DNA of 64,000 bases from Streptomyces sp. NBC_00358 (GCF_036099295.1 NZ_CP107976.1:1984001-2048000); one strand, 5' to 3'; counted from the stretch's first letter, positions 19,245-28,071 are shown. The notes: a model not told the origin generated them from the letters alone. A program made the numbers and translations.

Positions 19245-20006
19245 ATGAGTAGTTCGGGAACGCGCGCGACGGTGTCCGGTGTTCTGTCACTGGACACCAC
19301 GGAGGATGTCCGCGAGCGGGGGGCCGGTGTCGCCCGCCAGGTCGCCGTCCTTCCCGTCGGCAGCCTCGAACAGCACGGCAGCTATCTGCCCCTGACGACC
19401 GACACACTCGTGGCGTGCGCCATCGCGCGGGAGATCGCGGACGCCTATCCCGTGCATCTTCTTCCTCCGGTGACGATCTCCTGCTCGCACGAGCACGCTG
19501 CCTGGCCGGGCACCGTCAGCATTTCCGCCGTCACCCTGTACGCCGTGGTCCGGGACATCGCCGCTTCGTTGCGGCGATCGGGCGTCGACACCCTGGTGGT
19601 GGTCAATGGACACGGCGGGAATTACGTACTGGGCAATGTGGTCCAGGAATCCGCGGGCACCGGTACGCGCATGGCGCTTTTCCCGGCCATGGAGGACTGG
19701 GAAGGCGCGTGTGAACGAGCCGGTGTGCAGACGTCGTTGCTCACCGATATGCACGCCGGAGAAATCGAGACGTCCATTCTCCTGCATGCCCATCCGGAAT
19801 GCGTCAAAGACGGTTATGAGACCTCCGATTTCGTCGCCGACGACCGTCGGCATCTGCTCACCCTCGGCATGTCGGCCTATACCGAATCCGGGGTCATCGG
19901 CCGTCCCTCGATGGCCGGCGCCGAGAAGGGGAAGGAACTCCTCGCCGGGCTGGCCGAGGCCTTCGGAGCGTACTTCTCGTTGGTGACGTCCGAGACGCTG
20001 CACTGA
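19245..20006 (+). CDS. Creatininase-family amidohydrolase, candidate FAPy deformylase (ArfB-like)
   Basis: 253 residues with all metal ligands of the creatininase fold: Glu42 and His44 (GSLEQHG), Asp53 (LTTDT), His123 (NGHGGN) and Glu173 (MHAGEIET). Family members include creatininase, MftE and the archaeal formamide hydrolase ArfB, which removes the formyl group of FAPy. The divergent FAPy-type RibA paralogue makes ArfB-like activity the best guess. ATG 19245 has AAGGG upstream. The last 130 bp overlap the 3' end of the opposite flippase-like gene. Codon use is a little less GC-rich than in the neighbours. Confidence 0.85.
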   Translation: MSSSGTRATVSGVLSLDTTEDVRERGAGVARQVAVLPVGSLEQHGSYLPLTTDTLVACAIAREIADAYPVHLLPPVTISCSHEHAAWPGTVSISAVTLYAVVRDIAASLRRSGVDTLVVVNGHGGNYVLGNVVQESAGTGTRMALFPAMEDWEGACERAGVQTSLLTDMHAGEIETSILLHAHPECVKDGYETSDFVADDRRHLLTLGMSAYTESGVIGRPSMAGAEKGKELLAGLAEAFGAYFSLVTSETLH

Positions 20007-21133
20007 TCAGGCCCTCCCGCGCTCTCCTCGCGGGGGCGCCGGAGCGCGGCACCCCACCGGACGACCAGGACCGCGGCGCCGGGCAGGCTCGCCGCGAAGC
20101 TGAGCACGCCGTAGATCACCGCGACGGTGAGGCCCATCCCGGCGCCGAGTCCGGCGGCGCCGAACGCCCAGGCGGTGGCGCCCTCGCGGGGGCCCCAGCC
20201 GCCGATGTTCAGCGGCAGCCCCATGGCGAGCAGGGCCAGCAGCGCCAGCGGCAGCAACCGGACGACGGACGCGCTGGATCCTGCGGCCCGTGCGGCGAGG
20301 ACGAACATCGCCAGGTGACCGGCGAGCACCAGCACCGAGGCGAGCGTCACGCCGGGCCAGCAGCGCCGGGCCAGCAGGGCACCCCGCGCCTCGACGAGCG
20401 CGCCGCGGACCGCGCCGTACCGGCCGGGGCTCGCGGGGGCCCGGCGCCTTCGCGCGACACCGAGAGCCACCGCGCCGACCGCCGCGCAGACCACGAGGAT
20501 CAGCGCGACCTCGCGGGACTGCTCCAGCGCCGGTGACGGCTGGGTGAGCAGCACCGCCGCGCCGACGGCCACCAGCACGGCCTGTCCCGCGGTGCGTTCG
20601 AGCACCACCGCGCGCACGCCCCGGCCGATGTCACCGGCGCTCTGCCCGTGCCGTACGGCGCGGTGCACATCGCCGAGGACTCCGCCGGGCAGCGCCGCGT
20701 TCAGGAACAGCGCCCGGTAGTAGTCCGCGACGGCCGCGCCCAGCGGGAGGCGGATGCGCAGTTCGCGCGCGACCAGGCACCAGCGCCAGGCGCTGAACAC
20801 CGTGGTGAGCAGGCCGATCCCGATGGCCACCGCCAGTGTGGTCCCGTCGATCCGCCGCAGCCCGTCCACGAACACCCCGGTACCCAGACGCCAGAGCAGC
20901 ACGCCGAGGATGAGGACGCCGGCGACGGTTCCGAGGTGCTTACGGGCCCGGCGGAACGCGAGCCGGGCCCGGGAGGCCTCGGGTGTTCCGGCGGCCTCGG
21001 GTGCTCCGCCGGCCGCGGGGCCGGCGGTGTCTCCTGCCGGACCGGGCCCCGGTTCGGGGATGATCAGGTGCGGGCCGTCGAGGTCCGGGGAGGCGGCCGG
21101 GGCCGCAACCGTCGTCTCCAGGCCCGCGCTCAC
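19877..21133 (-). CDS. Lysylphosphatidylglycerol synthase TM-region / YbhN-like flippase-domain membrane protein
   Basis: 418 residues. A low-complexity Pro/Ala/Gly N-terminus (about 1-65) is followed by around eight hydrophobic segments with family marks RALFLNAALPGGVLGDVHRA and GLPLNIGGWGPREGATAWAFG, typical of the UPF0104/MprF-N/AglD flippase-like family. Such proteins often move lipid-linked sugars or aminoacyl lipids across membranes. GTG 21133 overlaps the methyltransferase stop (GTGA). The C-terminal ~40 residues lie antisense to the end of the creatininase gene, so the true tail may be of recent origin. Confidence 0.85.
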   Translation of the reverse strand: MSAGLETTVAAPAASPDLDGPHLIIPEPGPGPAGDTAGPAAGGAPEAAGTPEASRARLAFRRARKHLGTVAGVLILGVLLWRLGTGVFVDGLRRIDGTTLAVAIGIGLLTTVFSAWRWCLVARELRIRLPLGAAVADYYRALFLNAALPGGVLGDVHRAVRHGQSAGDIGRGVRAVVLERTAGQAVLVAVGAAVLLTQPSPALEQSREVALILVVCAAVGAVALGVARRRRAPASPGRYGAVRGALVEARGALLARRCWPGVTLASVLVLAGHLAMFVLAARAAGSSASVVRLLPLALLALLAMGLPLNIGGWGPREGATAWAFGAAGLGAGMGLTVAVIYGVLSFAASLPGAAVLVVRWGAALRRPREESAGGPDQCSVSDVTNEKYAPKASASPARSSFPFSAPAIEGRPMTPDSV

Positions 21134-22071
21134 GCGGCACCCCCGGACGGGTGGGGCAGGGCCAGCACATCGCTGTGGTGGACGACCACCCGCAACTCGC
21201 CCGCGGCGCACGCCGTCAGACGGGACTCCAGGTACGCCTCCGCCCGTGCCGCCAGTTCGGGTCGCTGTTCCACCGCCGCGCCGACCCAGCCGCGCAGCCA
21301 CTCCGCGGTGAGGGCGGCCTCGTCGGGGCCGAGCCGCCAGGGGCTCGGATTGACCCGTACGGTCGCGCCGCAGCGGGCGAACGCCTCGCAGGCGGCCGTG
21401 ATGGCGTCCGGGCCGAGCAGTTCGCCGCGCCGCTGGTGGGTGTTGAACGCCTCGGCGATCTCGGCGTCCAGCGGGTCGGCCGGGGTGAGTTCGACGCGGC
21501 CGGCGACGGACAGCGTCAGCAGGGCCGGCACACCGGCGCCCGCGCAGGCCGCCGCGAGCCGGTCGATCTCCTCGGTGGTGAGCACGTCGAGCAGCGCCGA
21601 CGCGGTCACCAGGGAAGCACCGGACAGGGCGTCCGCGGTCAGCCGGCCGATGTCGCCGCGCTGGGTGGTGACGCCGACATGGCTGCCGTCGGCGGCCGCC
21701 TTGGGTGCCCCGACCGTCGCGAAGTGCAGCAGGTACGGGTCCCGGTCGTGCAGGATCCAGTGCTGGGCGCCGTCGAGGCGGGGTGCCAGCCAGCGGCCCA
21801 TCGAGCCGGTCCCGCACCCCAGGTCGTGGATGACCAGGTCGTCGCCGCCGCGTCCCGGCCGGTTGGCCAGCCGGATGCGCAGCGGGTCGAGCAGGTCGGC
21901 CGCCCGCGCGGCGGCGTCGGCGGGTTCGCGCAACTGGAGCCACTGGGGCGCGTAGCGCGGCACCTCGTCGGTGTCCTGATCCCCGACTCGCTGACCGGGC
22001 ACGCCCGTCCTCACCTTCTCCTCGGGGATGCCGGAGTCCGGCCCGCCCGCGGGAGTCGTCGCGGTACTCAT
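21130..22071 (-). CDS. SAM-dependent methyltransferase
   Basis: 313 residues. Motif I is VIHDLGCGTGSMGRWLA, with an Asp at the end of strand 2 (ILHDRDPYLL), so this is a class I methyltransferase. The N-terminal ~50 residues are disordered-looking. It overlaps the glycosyltransferase gene by 4 nt (ATGA) and the flippase-like gene by 4 nt, so the three are surely co-translated. The substrate is unknown; from context it may methylate a glycosylated pyrimidine/pteridine product or its lipid carrier. Confidence 0.88.
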   Translation of the reverse strand: MSTATTPAGGPDSGIPEEKVRTGVPGQRVGDQDTDEVPRYAPQWLQLREPADAAARAADLLDPLRIRLANRPGRGGDDLVIHDLGCGTGSMGRWLAPRLDGAQHWILHDRDPYLLHFATVGAPKAAADGSHVGVTTQRGDIGRLTADALSGASLVTASALLDVLTTEEIDRLAAACAGAGVPALLTLSVAGRVELTPADPLDAEIAEAFNTHQRRGELLGPDAITAACEAFARCGATVRVNPSPWRLGPDEAALTAEWLRGWVGAAVEQRPELAARAEAYLESRLTACAAGELRVVVHHSDVLALPHPSGGAA

Positions 22072-23291
22072 GCCGCCCTCCGGGGTTCCTGGGGGAGCCG
22101 GCCGAGCACGCCGGCCAGGCTGCGTGCGGTGGTCGCCCAGCCGTCGAGCGCGGCGCGCCGTCCGCGGGCGGCGGCCTTCAGCCGACGGCGTACGTCGGCC
22201 TCGCCGAACCAGCCGCGCAGCTCGGCCGCGAGCGCCGCCGGGTCCTCCGGGGGGACGAGGATGCCGGGCACTCCGCCGTCGGGGGCGCGTCCGACCGCCT
22301 CGGGCAGCCCGCCCACGTCGGTGGCGAGCACGGGGATGCCGCGTGCCAGGGCCTCGGTGACGGCCATGCCGTACGTCTCGGCGTACGAGGTGAGCACCAT
22401 GAGGTCGGCGGCGGCGTAGCTGGCGTCGAGTTCGGCGCCGGCCTGCGGTCCGGCGAGGTGCAACCGGTCGCCGAGGCCGTACTCCGCGATCAGGGCGCGC
22501 AGGTGGTCGACGTAGGCCGGGTCCTGGGCGAGGCCGCCGACGCAGACGCAGCTCCAGGGCAGGTCGGTGACGGTCGCGAGGGCTTCGATGAGCCGGTGCT
22601 GGCCCTTGCGCGGGGTCACCGCGGCGACGCACAGCAGCCGGGAGACGCCGTCGGTGCCGGAGGCGAGCGGTGCGATGTCGGCACCGGGCGCGGCGGCGTG
22701 GACGCGGTCGGGGGCGAGGCCGTGGTGGGCGACGAGCCGGCGGACGGCCCATTCGCTGGTGGCGACGACGGCCGACACGGCCCGCAGGGTCGTACGTTCC
22801 AGGGCGTCCAGCTCGGCGGCCACGGCGGGCTCAAGTCCGGTCTCGTCGCCGAGCGGCAGGTGGACGAGGACGACCAGACGCAGCCGGTCGGCCTCGGGGG
22901 CGACGATCTCGGGGACTCCGCAGGCGACGATCCCGTCGAGCAGGACGACCGTGCCGTCGGGCAGGTCGGCCAGGGTCCGGGCGAGTTCGGTGCGGGCGGC
23001 GGCCCCGGGTCGGGGCCACTCCCCGGGGACGACGTGCCGGTGGACCTGCCAGCCGAAGCCGGGCAGGTCCAGGCAGAGCCGGCGGTCGTAGGCGTTGCCG
23101 CCGCTCGGCGCGGCCGGGTCGTCGACCCCGCCCGGCATGACGAAGTGCACGGAGCGCAGGGACATGGGAATGATCTCGGCGTTCTTGATGGCCGCGTTCT
23201 GCACGGGCACGTAGTTCAGGGCACCCGGTCCGGCGGGCGTGGCGGCACGACCGGACGGTGGGGACGCCTTGTCGACGGTCACATCGGTCAC
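22068..23291 (-). CDS. Glycosyltransferase family 4 (GT-B)
   Basis: 407 residues. The N-terminal domain reads [20 protein letters not shown]; the C-terminal Rossmann domain has [17 protein letters not shown] and the EX7E retaining-enzyme motif ETYGMAVTE followed by [11 protein letters not shown]. It transfers a sugar from a nucleotide sugar to an acceptor that I cannot name. GTG 23291 overlaps the PTPS-like stop by 4 nt. In-frame ATGs further in (MSLRSVHFV) are possible starts, since the first ~42 residues look unstructured. Confidence 0.9.
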   Translation of the reverse strand: MTDVTVDKASPPSGRAATPAGPGALNYVPVQNAAIKNAEIIPMSLRSVHFVMPGGVDDPAAPSGGNAYDRRLCLDLPGFGWQVHRHVVPGEWPRPGAAARTELARTLADLPDGTVVLLDGIVACGVPEIVAPEADRLRLVVLVHLPLGDETGLEPAVAAELDALERTTLRAVSAVVATSEWAVRRLVAHHGLAPDRVHAAAPGADIAPLASGTDGVSRLLCVAAVTPRKGQHRLIEALATVTDLPWSCVCVGGLAQDPAYVDHLRALIAEYGLGDRLHLAGPQAGAELDASYAAADLMVLTSYAETYGMAVTEALARGIPVLATDVGGLPEAVGRAPDGGVPGILVPPEDPAALAAELRGWFGEADVRRRLKAAARGRRAALDGWATTARSLAGVLGRLPQEPRRAA

Positions 23292-23686
23292 AGCGCACGC
23301 TCGTAACTCGCCCAGGCGATGTGCGACTCGTGCAGGGTGACGGTGATGCCGGTGAGGCCCAGGGCGCCTTCGCCGAGACCTCCGGCGTGCACCCGGTCGG
23401 CGAGCCGGTCGGCGATGACCTTGGCCAGGAACTCGGTCGAGGTGTTGGTGTCCTTGAAGTCCGGCTCGCTGTCGAGATTGCGATAGTTCAACTCGCTCAC
23501 GACGGCTCCGAGCTCCTGCGTGGCCAGTCCGATGTCGACGACGATGTTGTCGTCGTCCAGCTCGGGGCGGCGGAAGGTGGCGTCCACCAGGAACGTCGCC
23601 CCGTGCAGGCGCTGCGCGGGTCCGAAGACCTCGCCACGGAAGCTGTGGGCGATCATCAGGTGATCGCGGACGGTGATGCTGAACAA
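23288..23686 (-). CDS. 6-pyruvoyl-tetrahydropterin synthase (PTPS/QueD)-like protein with altered active site
   Basis: 132 residues of the T-fold PTPS family. Alignment by eye to E. coli QueD: the first zinc His is kept (His14, MIAHSF) and the second (His28, RLHG), but the third is Ala30 (RLHGATF instead of RLHGHSF). The catalytic Cys is Ala24, and the Asp-His pair of LDHxYLN is Asn-Tyr (LNYRNLD). The substrate-binding Glu near the C-terminus is kept ([10 protein letters not shown]). So it keeps the fold and substrate anchor but probably not the normal chemistry. TTG 23686 is the start, with GGAGG at a good distance. It is first in a four-gene overlapping operon. Confidence 0.85.
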   Translation of the reverse strand: MFSITVRDHLMIAHSFRGEVFGPAQRLHGATFLVDATFRRPELDDDNIVVDIGLATQELGAVVSELNYRNLDSEPDFKDTNTSTEFLAKVIADRLADRVHAGGLGEGALGLTGITVTLHESHIAWASYERAL

Positions 23687-23823
23687 CGGACGACCCTCCA
23701 GGTGCGGTGCGTCTGATCCTCTGCCGGGATCACGTCGTGTAGTACGGCTGTCCGGTTCACCTTGTTCAGCCGCCTGTCGGCCTTTCTTCGGCGTCCGCTG
23801 AGGTCAGGCCGGTTCTCGTCGGC

Positions 23824-24804
23824 TCAAACGTCTTCGTAGGCGACCCGGTGGCACAGGGCGGGTATCGATCCGGAGGCCAGTTTCCCCATCACGTCCGGGA
23901 GTTCCCCGAAGGCGCACTCGCCGGTGATCAGGGCGTCGAAGGCGGGTTCGGCGAGGAGGTCGAGGGCGAGGGCCAGACGGTCGGCGTACGTCCTTCCGGC
24001 CCGGCCCGAGGGGGAAACGGAACCCACCTGGCTGCTGCGCAGGGTCAGGCGGCGCGAGTGGAACGCCTCGCCGAGCGGCAGGCTGACCCGGCGGTCGCCG
24101 TACCAGCTCAGCTCGATGACGGTCCCCTCCCGGGCGAGGAGGTCGATGGAGCGGGTGAGTCCGGCCTCGGTGGCGCTGGCGTGCACGACGAGGTCGAGTT
24201 CGCCCTCGGCGTCCTCGGGGAGCGCGAAGTCGATGCCGAGGGCGCGGGCGACCTCGCCGCGCGCCGGGTCGGCGTCGACGAGCTGGACCCGTACGCCCGG
24301 GAAGCGGGCGAGCAGCGCGGCGACCGAACAGCCGACCATGCCGCCGCCGACCACGGCGATCCGGTCGCCGATCAGCGGAGCGGCGTCCCACAGGGCGTTC
24401 ACCGCGGTCTCGACGGTGCCGGCGAGGATGGCGCGGGAGGCGGGCACGGACTCGGGTACCACCGTCACGGCGCTGACCGGGACGACGTAGCGCGTCTGGT
24501 GCGGGTAGAGGCAGAAGACGGTGCGCCCGACCAGATGCCCTGGCCCTTCCTCCACCCGGCCGACACTCAGATAGCCGTACTTCACCGGCGCGGGGAAATC
24601 CCCGTCCTGGAACGGCGCGCGCATCGAGGCGTGCTGGTTCTCCGGGACTCCCCCGCGGAACACGAGGGTCTCCGTGCCTCTGCTGACCCCTGAGTAGAGC
24701 GTGCGGACCAGCACCTCCCCGTCCGCGGGCGCGACCAGGGCGACATCACGGATCTCACCCTGGCCCGGCGAGGCGAGCCAGAAGGCGCGAGCTGTGAGTT
24801 CCAT
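23824..24804 (-). CDS. MDR (zinc-type alcohol dehydrogenase-like) oxidoreductase
   Basis: 326 residues of the medium-chain dehydrogenase superfamily: an N-terminal GroES-like part with SGVSRGTETLVFRGG, similar to BchC-like dehydrogenases, then a Rossmann motif IAVVGGGMVGCSVAALLA and an acidic end of beta-2 (LVDADP), suggesting NAD(H). The usual catalytic zinc Cys/His set is not evident. It is upstream of the PTPS-like operon by 137 bp on the same strand and divergent from the CDP-alcohol phosphatidyltransferase gene. The likely role is a redox step in the same pathway. Confidence 0.85.
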   Translation of the reverse strand: MELTARAFWLASPGQGEIRDVALVAPADGEVLVRTLYSGVSRGTETLVFRGGVPENQHASMRAPFQDGDFPAPVKYGYLSVGRVEEGPGHLVGRTVFCLYPHQTRYVVPVSAVTVVPESVPASRAILAGTVETAVNALWDAAPLIGDRIAVVGGGMVGCSVAALLARFPGVRVQLVDADPARGEVARALGIDFALPEDAEGELDLVVHASATEAGLTRSIDLLAREGTVIELSWYGDRRVSLPLGEAFHSRRLTLRSSQVGSVSPSGRAGRTYADRLALALDLLAEPAFDALITGECAFGELPDVMGKLASGSIPALCHRVAYEDV

Positions 24805-24912
24805 GAGCGTCCCCCTGAACGATTCAGCAGATCTTCACGTACGGAGCAGTGACAAGTCGCGCACACGGTACGCGGCGTTGATCGAATCTGTCATTCGGCC
24901 GGAGGATGTGCG

Positions 24913-25728
24913 GTGGCCCTGAACAACATGTACGGCGCGAGGCTTCCCCAGCAGGAGACCATGGTGGGGGCCGGCGTGCAGCTTCTCCTGCTGGCCCTGC
25001 TGGGTACGGCGATCGGGATGGGGCCCGCGGGCTGGCTGACCGGCCTGGCGTTCGCGATCGCCACCTGGGCGGTACTCACCCGTGCGCTGCGGCGCTCGCA
25101 GCCCCGCTCCTTCGGACCCGCCAACCGTGTCACGCTCGGCCGCGCCATCCTGGTGGGCGGTGTCACCGCGCTGGTGGCGGACTCCTTCCAGAGCTCGCCG
25201 CCGGTGAGCCTGCTGGTGGGCCTCACGGCGGTCGCCCTGATCCTCGACGGCGTCGACGGCAAGGTCGCCCGCCGGACCGGTACGTCCTCCGCCCTGGGCG
25301 CGCGCTTCGACATGGAGGTGGACGCGTTCCTGATCCTCGTGCTGAGCGTGTACGTCGGGATGTCGCTCGGGCCGTGGGTACTGCTGATCGGGACCATGCG
25401 CTACGCCTTCGTCGCGGCGGCGCGGGTGCTGCCGTGGCTGAACGGTGAGCTGCCGCCGAGCATGGCGCGCAAGACGGTGGCGGCCCTGCAGGGGGTCATC
25501 CTGCTGGTCGCGGGTGCCGGAATCCTGCCGTACGACGCGACGATGGCCGCCGTGCTGAGCGCCCTGGCGCTGCTCGTGTGGTCGTTCGGACGTGACATCG
25601 GGTGGCTGTGGCGGCAGGGCGGGCACGGGCCCGCCGAGGGGAACCCGGCGGACCGGCGGCGCCCCGTGGACGAGCCGGCGCGGGAACTGGTCGGCGCGGC
25701 CTCGGGCCCGGTCCGTTCCGAGGGCTGA
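24913..25728 (+). CDS. CDP-alcohol phosphatidyltransferase family membrane protein
   Basis: 271 residues with about six hydrophobic segments and the full CDP-alcohol phosphotransferase signature: LDGVDGKVARRTGT... GARFDMEVDAF, i.e. DG-x2-AR-x8-G-x3-D-x3-D. Members join a CDP-activated lipid or alcohol to an alcohol or phosphate acceptor. GTG 24913 has GGAGG seven nt before it. It is divergent from the MDR gene (108 bp), which ties it to the cluster and points to a membrane-anchored product. The C-terminal ~45 residues are a charged, disordered tail. Confidence 0.9.
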   Translation: MALNNMYGARLPQQETMVGAGVQLLLLALLGTAIGMGPAGWLTGLAFAIATWAVLTRALRRSQPRSFGPANRVTLGRAILVGGVTALVADSFQSSPPVSLLVGLTAVALILDGVDGKVARRTGTSSALGARFDMEVDAFLILVLSVYVGMSLGPWVLLIGTMRYAFVAAARVLPWLNGELPPSMARKTVAALQGVILLVAGAGILPYDATMAAVLSALALLVWSFGRDIGWLWRQGGHGPAEGNPADRRRPVDEPARELVGAASGPVRSEG

Positions 25729-25802
25729 ATCATCCGCCCGCCCGGGTGACTTTCCCCGGCGGGACGACACTCGGCGGCCGACGCCGACGCCACGCGCCGA
25801 AA

Positions 25803-25827
25803 ATACCTGACGGAAACTGTCAGGTAT
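25803..25827. promoter_or_regulatory. 25-bp palindromic operator before the DNA glycosylase-like gene
   Basis: ATACCTGAC and GTCAGGTAT are perfect 9-bp arms around GGAAACT. The site lies 58 bp before the ATG of the glycosylase-like gene and looks like a TetR-family operator; the cognate regulator is not identified. Confidence 0.6.
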
Positions 25828-25884
25828 CGCCTCCACAGTGGTGCGCACAGACACGGTGGACGTGTCCTGAGCGGGAGGTCGGAC

Positions 25885-26766
25885 ATGGCGAGGCACCTGG
25901 TCGAGTTCGAGGTGGCGGGCCCCTGGTCCCTGGAGAGCAGCCGGGAGTTCTGGGAGGAGATGGCACCCGTGCCGCCGGCCGAGGCCGGGGGTGAGGGCGC
26001 GGCGCTCCGCACGGTCTTCCACGCCGACGCCGACTGGCACCGGGTCGCGGCGCGGGTGACGCAGAACGGCTCCACCGCCCGGGTCGCGGTCACCGGGGAC
26101 GGTGATCTGGACGCCGCCGCGGAGCAGGTCCGCCGCTTCCTGTCCCTGGACGTCGACGCCCGCGACTGGCCCGCGGTCGGCGACCGCGACCCCGTGATCG
26201 GCCGGATCCAGGCGCGCAGGCCGGGACTTCGCCCGTGCGGCTTCCATTCTCCGTACGAGGCCGCGTGCTGGGCGGTGCTGACGCAGCGCACCGGAAGGAA
26301 CGCGGCCCGCGGCATGCGCGACGACGTCGTCTCCGGCCACGGCACCGCCGGCGCGTTCCCGTCACCCGAGGCCCTGCTCCGGCTGGACGCCGAACTGCCC
26401 TGGCGCAAGACCGAATACCTGCACGCCGTCGCACGGGCCGCACTGGACGGAGTGCTCGACGGCGCCCAACTGCGCTCCCTGGAACCGCGGGACGCGATGC
26501 GGCAGGTCCAACAGGTCAAGGGGCTGGGCGCCTTCGCCGCCGAACTCGTCGTCGTACGCGGCGCGAACCACCCCGACGTCCTGCCGACGCAGGAACGCAG
26601 GCTCGCCGCGGAGATCGCCGAGCGGTACGGGCCGCAGCGCGAGCCGGCCGAGATCTCGCGGGACTGGCGGCCGTACCGCACCTGGGCCGCGCTCCATCTG
26701 CGGGTCCTGCGCGGCGAACGCCTGCGCGCGGAGAGGACGGGTACGGCAAGGACGCCCAGGGGATGA
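25885..26766 (+). CDS. DNA-3-methyladenine glycosylase 2 (AlkA-like) HhH protein, catalytic Asp not evident
   Basis: 293 residues. The C-terminal half matches the HhH-GPD fold: YEAACWAVLTQRTGRNAARGM, and the hairpin motif VKGLGAFAAELVVVRG at about residues 211-226. AlkA has DVFLPDD after this hairpin, with the catalytic Asp; here the matching stretch is HPDVLPTQERRL, so the Asp seems replaced by Thr/Gln. It may bind damaged DNA, use another acid, or have a new role. ATG 25885 has GGGAGG upstream, and a palindrome lies in its promoter. Confidence 0.8.
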   Translation: MARHLVEFEVAGPWSLESSREFWEEMAPVPPAEAGGEGAALRTVFHADADWHRVAARVTQNGSTARVAVTGDGDLDAAAEQVRRFLSLDVDARDWPAVGDRDPVIGRIQARRPGLRPCGFHSPYEAACWAVLTQRTGRNAARGMRDDVVSGHGTAGAFPSPEALLRLDAELPWRKTEYLHAVARAALDGVLDGAQLRSLEPRDAMRQVQQVKGLGAFAAELVVVRGANHPDVLPTQERRLAAEIAERYGPQREPAEISRDWRPYRTWAALHLRVLRGERLRAERTGTARTPRG

Positions 26767-26925
26767 CCGTCGTCCACCCACCCGGCACACCACGGGAAAT
26801 CGGACGTCCGCCCGACATTCACGACCTGTCCCGACCGCTAACGAACATCAACTGGCTAGACTACGCACCCTCGTGCACGTGATCGCGCCACGCGCGAGCA
26901 AGGCCGTTCCGAAGGGTTTCCACGC

Positions 26926-28071
26926 TTGATAGCCATCGAAGATGTCAGCAAGCGATACGCCGACGGCACGGTGGCCGTCGATCGCCTGTCCCTCCAGATA
27001 CCGAACCACTCCATCACCGTGCTCGTCGGACCCTCCGGCTGCGGCAAGACCACCACGCTCCGCATGATCAACCGCATGATCGAGCCGAGCAGCGGCACGA
27101 TCCGGGTCGACGGCGAGGACATCCGGAGCCGGCCGGTCAACGCCCTGCGCCGCTCGATGGGTTACGTCATCCAGAACGCCGGGCTCTTCCAGCACCGGAC
27201 GATCCTCGACAACATCGCCACGGTGCCCCGGCTGCTCGGCTGGTCCAAGCAACGTGCCCGGGACCGCGCGGCGGAGCTCATGGAGCGGGTCGGCCTCGAC
27301 CCGGCCATGGCCCGCCGCTATCCGTACCAGCTCTCCGGCGGCCAGCAGCAACGGGTGGGCGTCGCACGCGCGTTGGCGGCGGATCCGCCCATTCTGCTCA
27401 TGGACGAGCCGTTCTCCGCGGTCGACCCCGTCGTACGCCGGGACCTGCAACAGGAGTTGCTGCGCATCCAGAGCGAACTGGGCAAGGCCATCGTCTTCGT
27501 CACCCACGACATGGACGAGGCCATCACCATCGGCGACCGCATCGCCGTGCTGCGCACCGGCGGCAGGCTCGCCCAGTTCGCGGCACCCGACGAGATCCTC
27601 TCGGCGCCGGCCGATCCTTTCGTCGAGCAGTTCCTCGGCGCCGACCGGGGCATCCGCGGGCTGTCCTTCCTGTCCACCCGCGATCTCGAACTCGACCGCT
27701 CCCGGGTCTTCCCCGTCGGCTCCGACTGGCGGGAGATCGCCGGGCGCGACCCGCAGGGGACACCCGTACTGGTGACGGACGCCGACGGCAAGCCGCTCGG
27801 CTGGGCCGACCCCGGTACCTGGGGCGGGGACATCAAGGACCTCGAACCGTACGGACCGAGCTTCGAGGCGGGCCGCGACTCGCTGCGGGTCGCCCTGGAC
27901 CGGGCCGTGCTGTCGCCGACCGGCCGGGCGGTCGCCGTCGACGCCTCCGGCCAGGTGCTCGGGGTCGCCGGACAGGAGACGGTCGCCGCGGCGATCCGGG
28001 CGGCCCGGCAGGGGCGGTCGGCGGACGTCCCGCAGGAGACGGCTTCGGCTTCGGCGAAGGCCGGGCGATGA
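26926..28071 (+). CDS. Quaternary amine (OpuCA/ProV-type) ABC transporter ATP-binding protein
   Basis: 381 residues. Walker A GPSGCGKTT (about 36-44), Q-loop VIQNAGLFQHRT, signature LSGGQQQRVGVARAL, Walker B ILLMDEPFSAVD and switch His (VFVTHDMDEA). The C-terminal 120 residues are a degenerate CBS-like regulatory tail as in OpuCA. TTG 26926 is the only reasonable start. Its stop overlaps the first permease gene (ATGA). Together with two permeases and the separate binding protein at 34309 it should import a betaine-like compound (glycine betaine, choline, ergothioneine and similar are possible). Confidence 0.93.
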   Translation: MIAIEDVSKRYADGTVAVDRLSLQIPNHSITVLVGPSGCGKTTTLRMINRMIEPSSGTIRVDGEDIRSRPVNALRRSMGYVIQNAGLFQHRTILDNIATVPRLLGWSKQRARDRAAELMERVGLDPAMARRYPYQLSGGQQQRVGVARALAADPPILLMDEPFSAVDPVVRRDLQQELLRIQSELGKAIVFVTHDMDEAITIGDRIAVLRTGGRLAQFAAPDEILSAPADPFVEQFLGADRGIRGLSFLSTRDLELDRSRVFPVGSDWREIAGRDPQGTPVLVTDADGKPLGWADPGTWGGDIKDLEPYGPSFEAGRDSLRVALDRAVLSPTGRAVAVDASGQVLGVAGQETVAAAIRAARQGRSADVPQETASASAKAGR

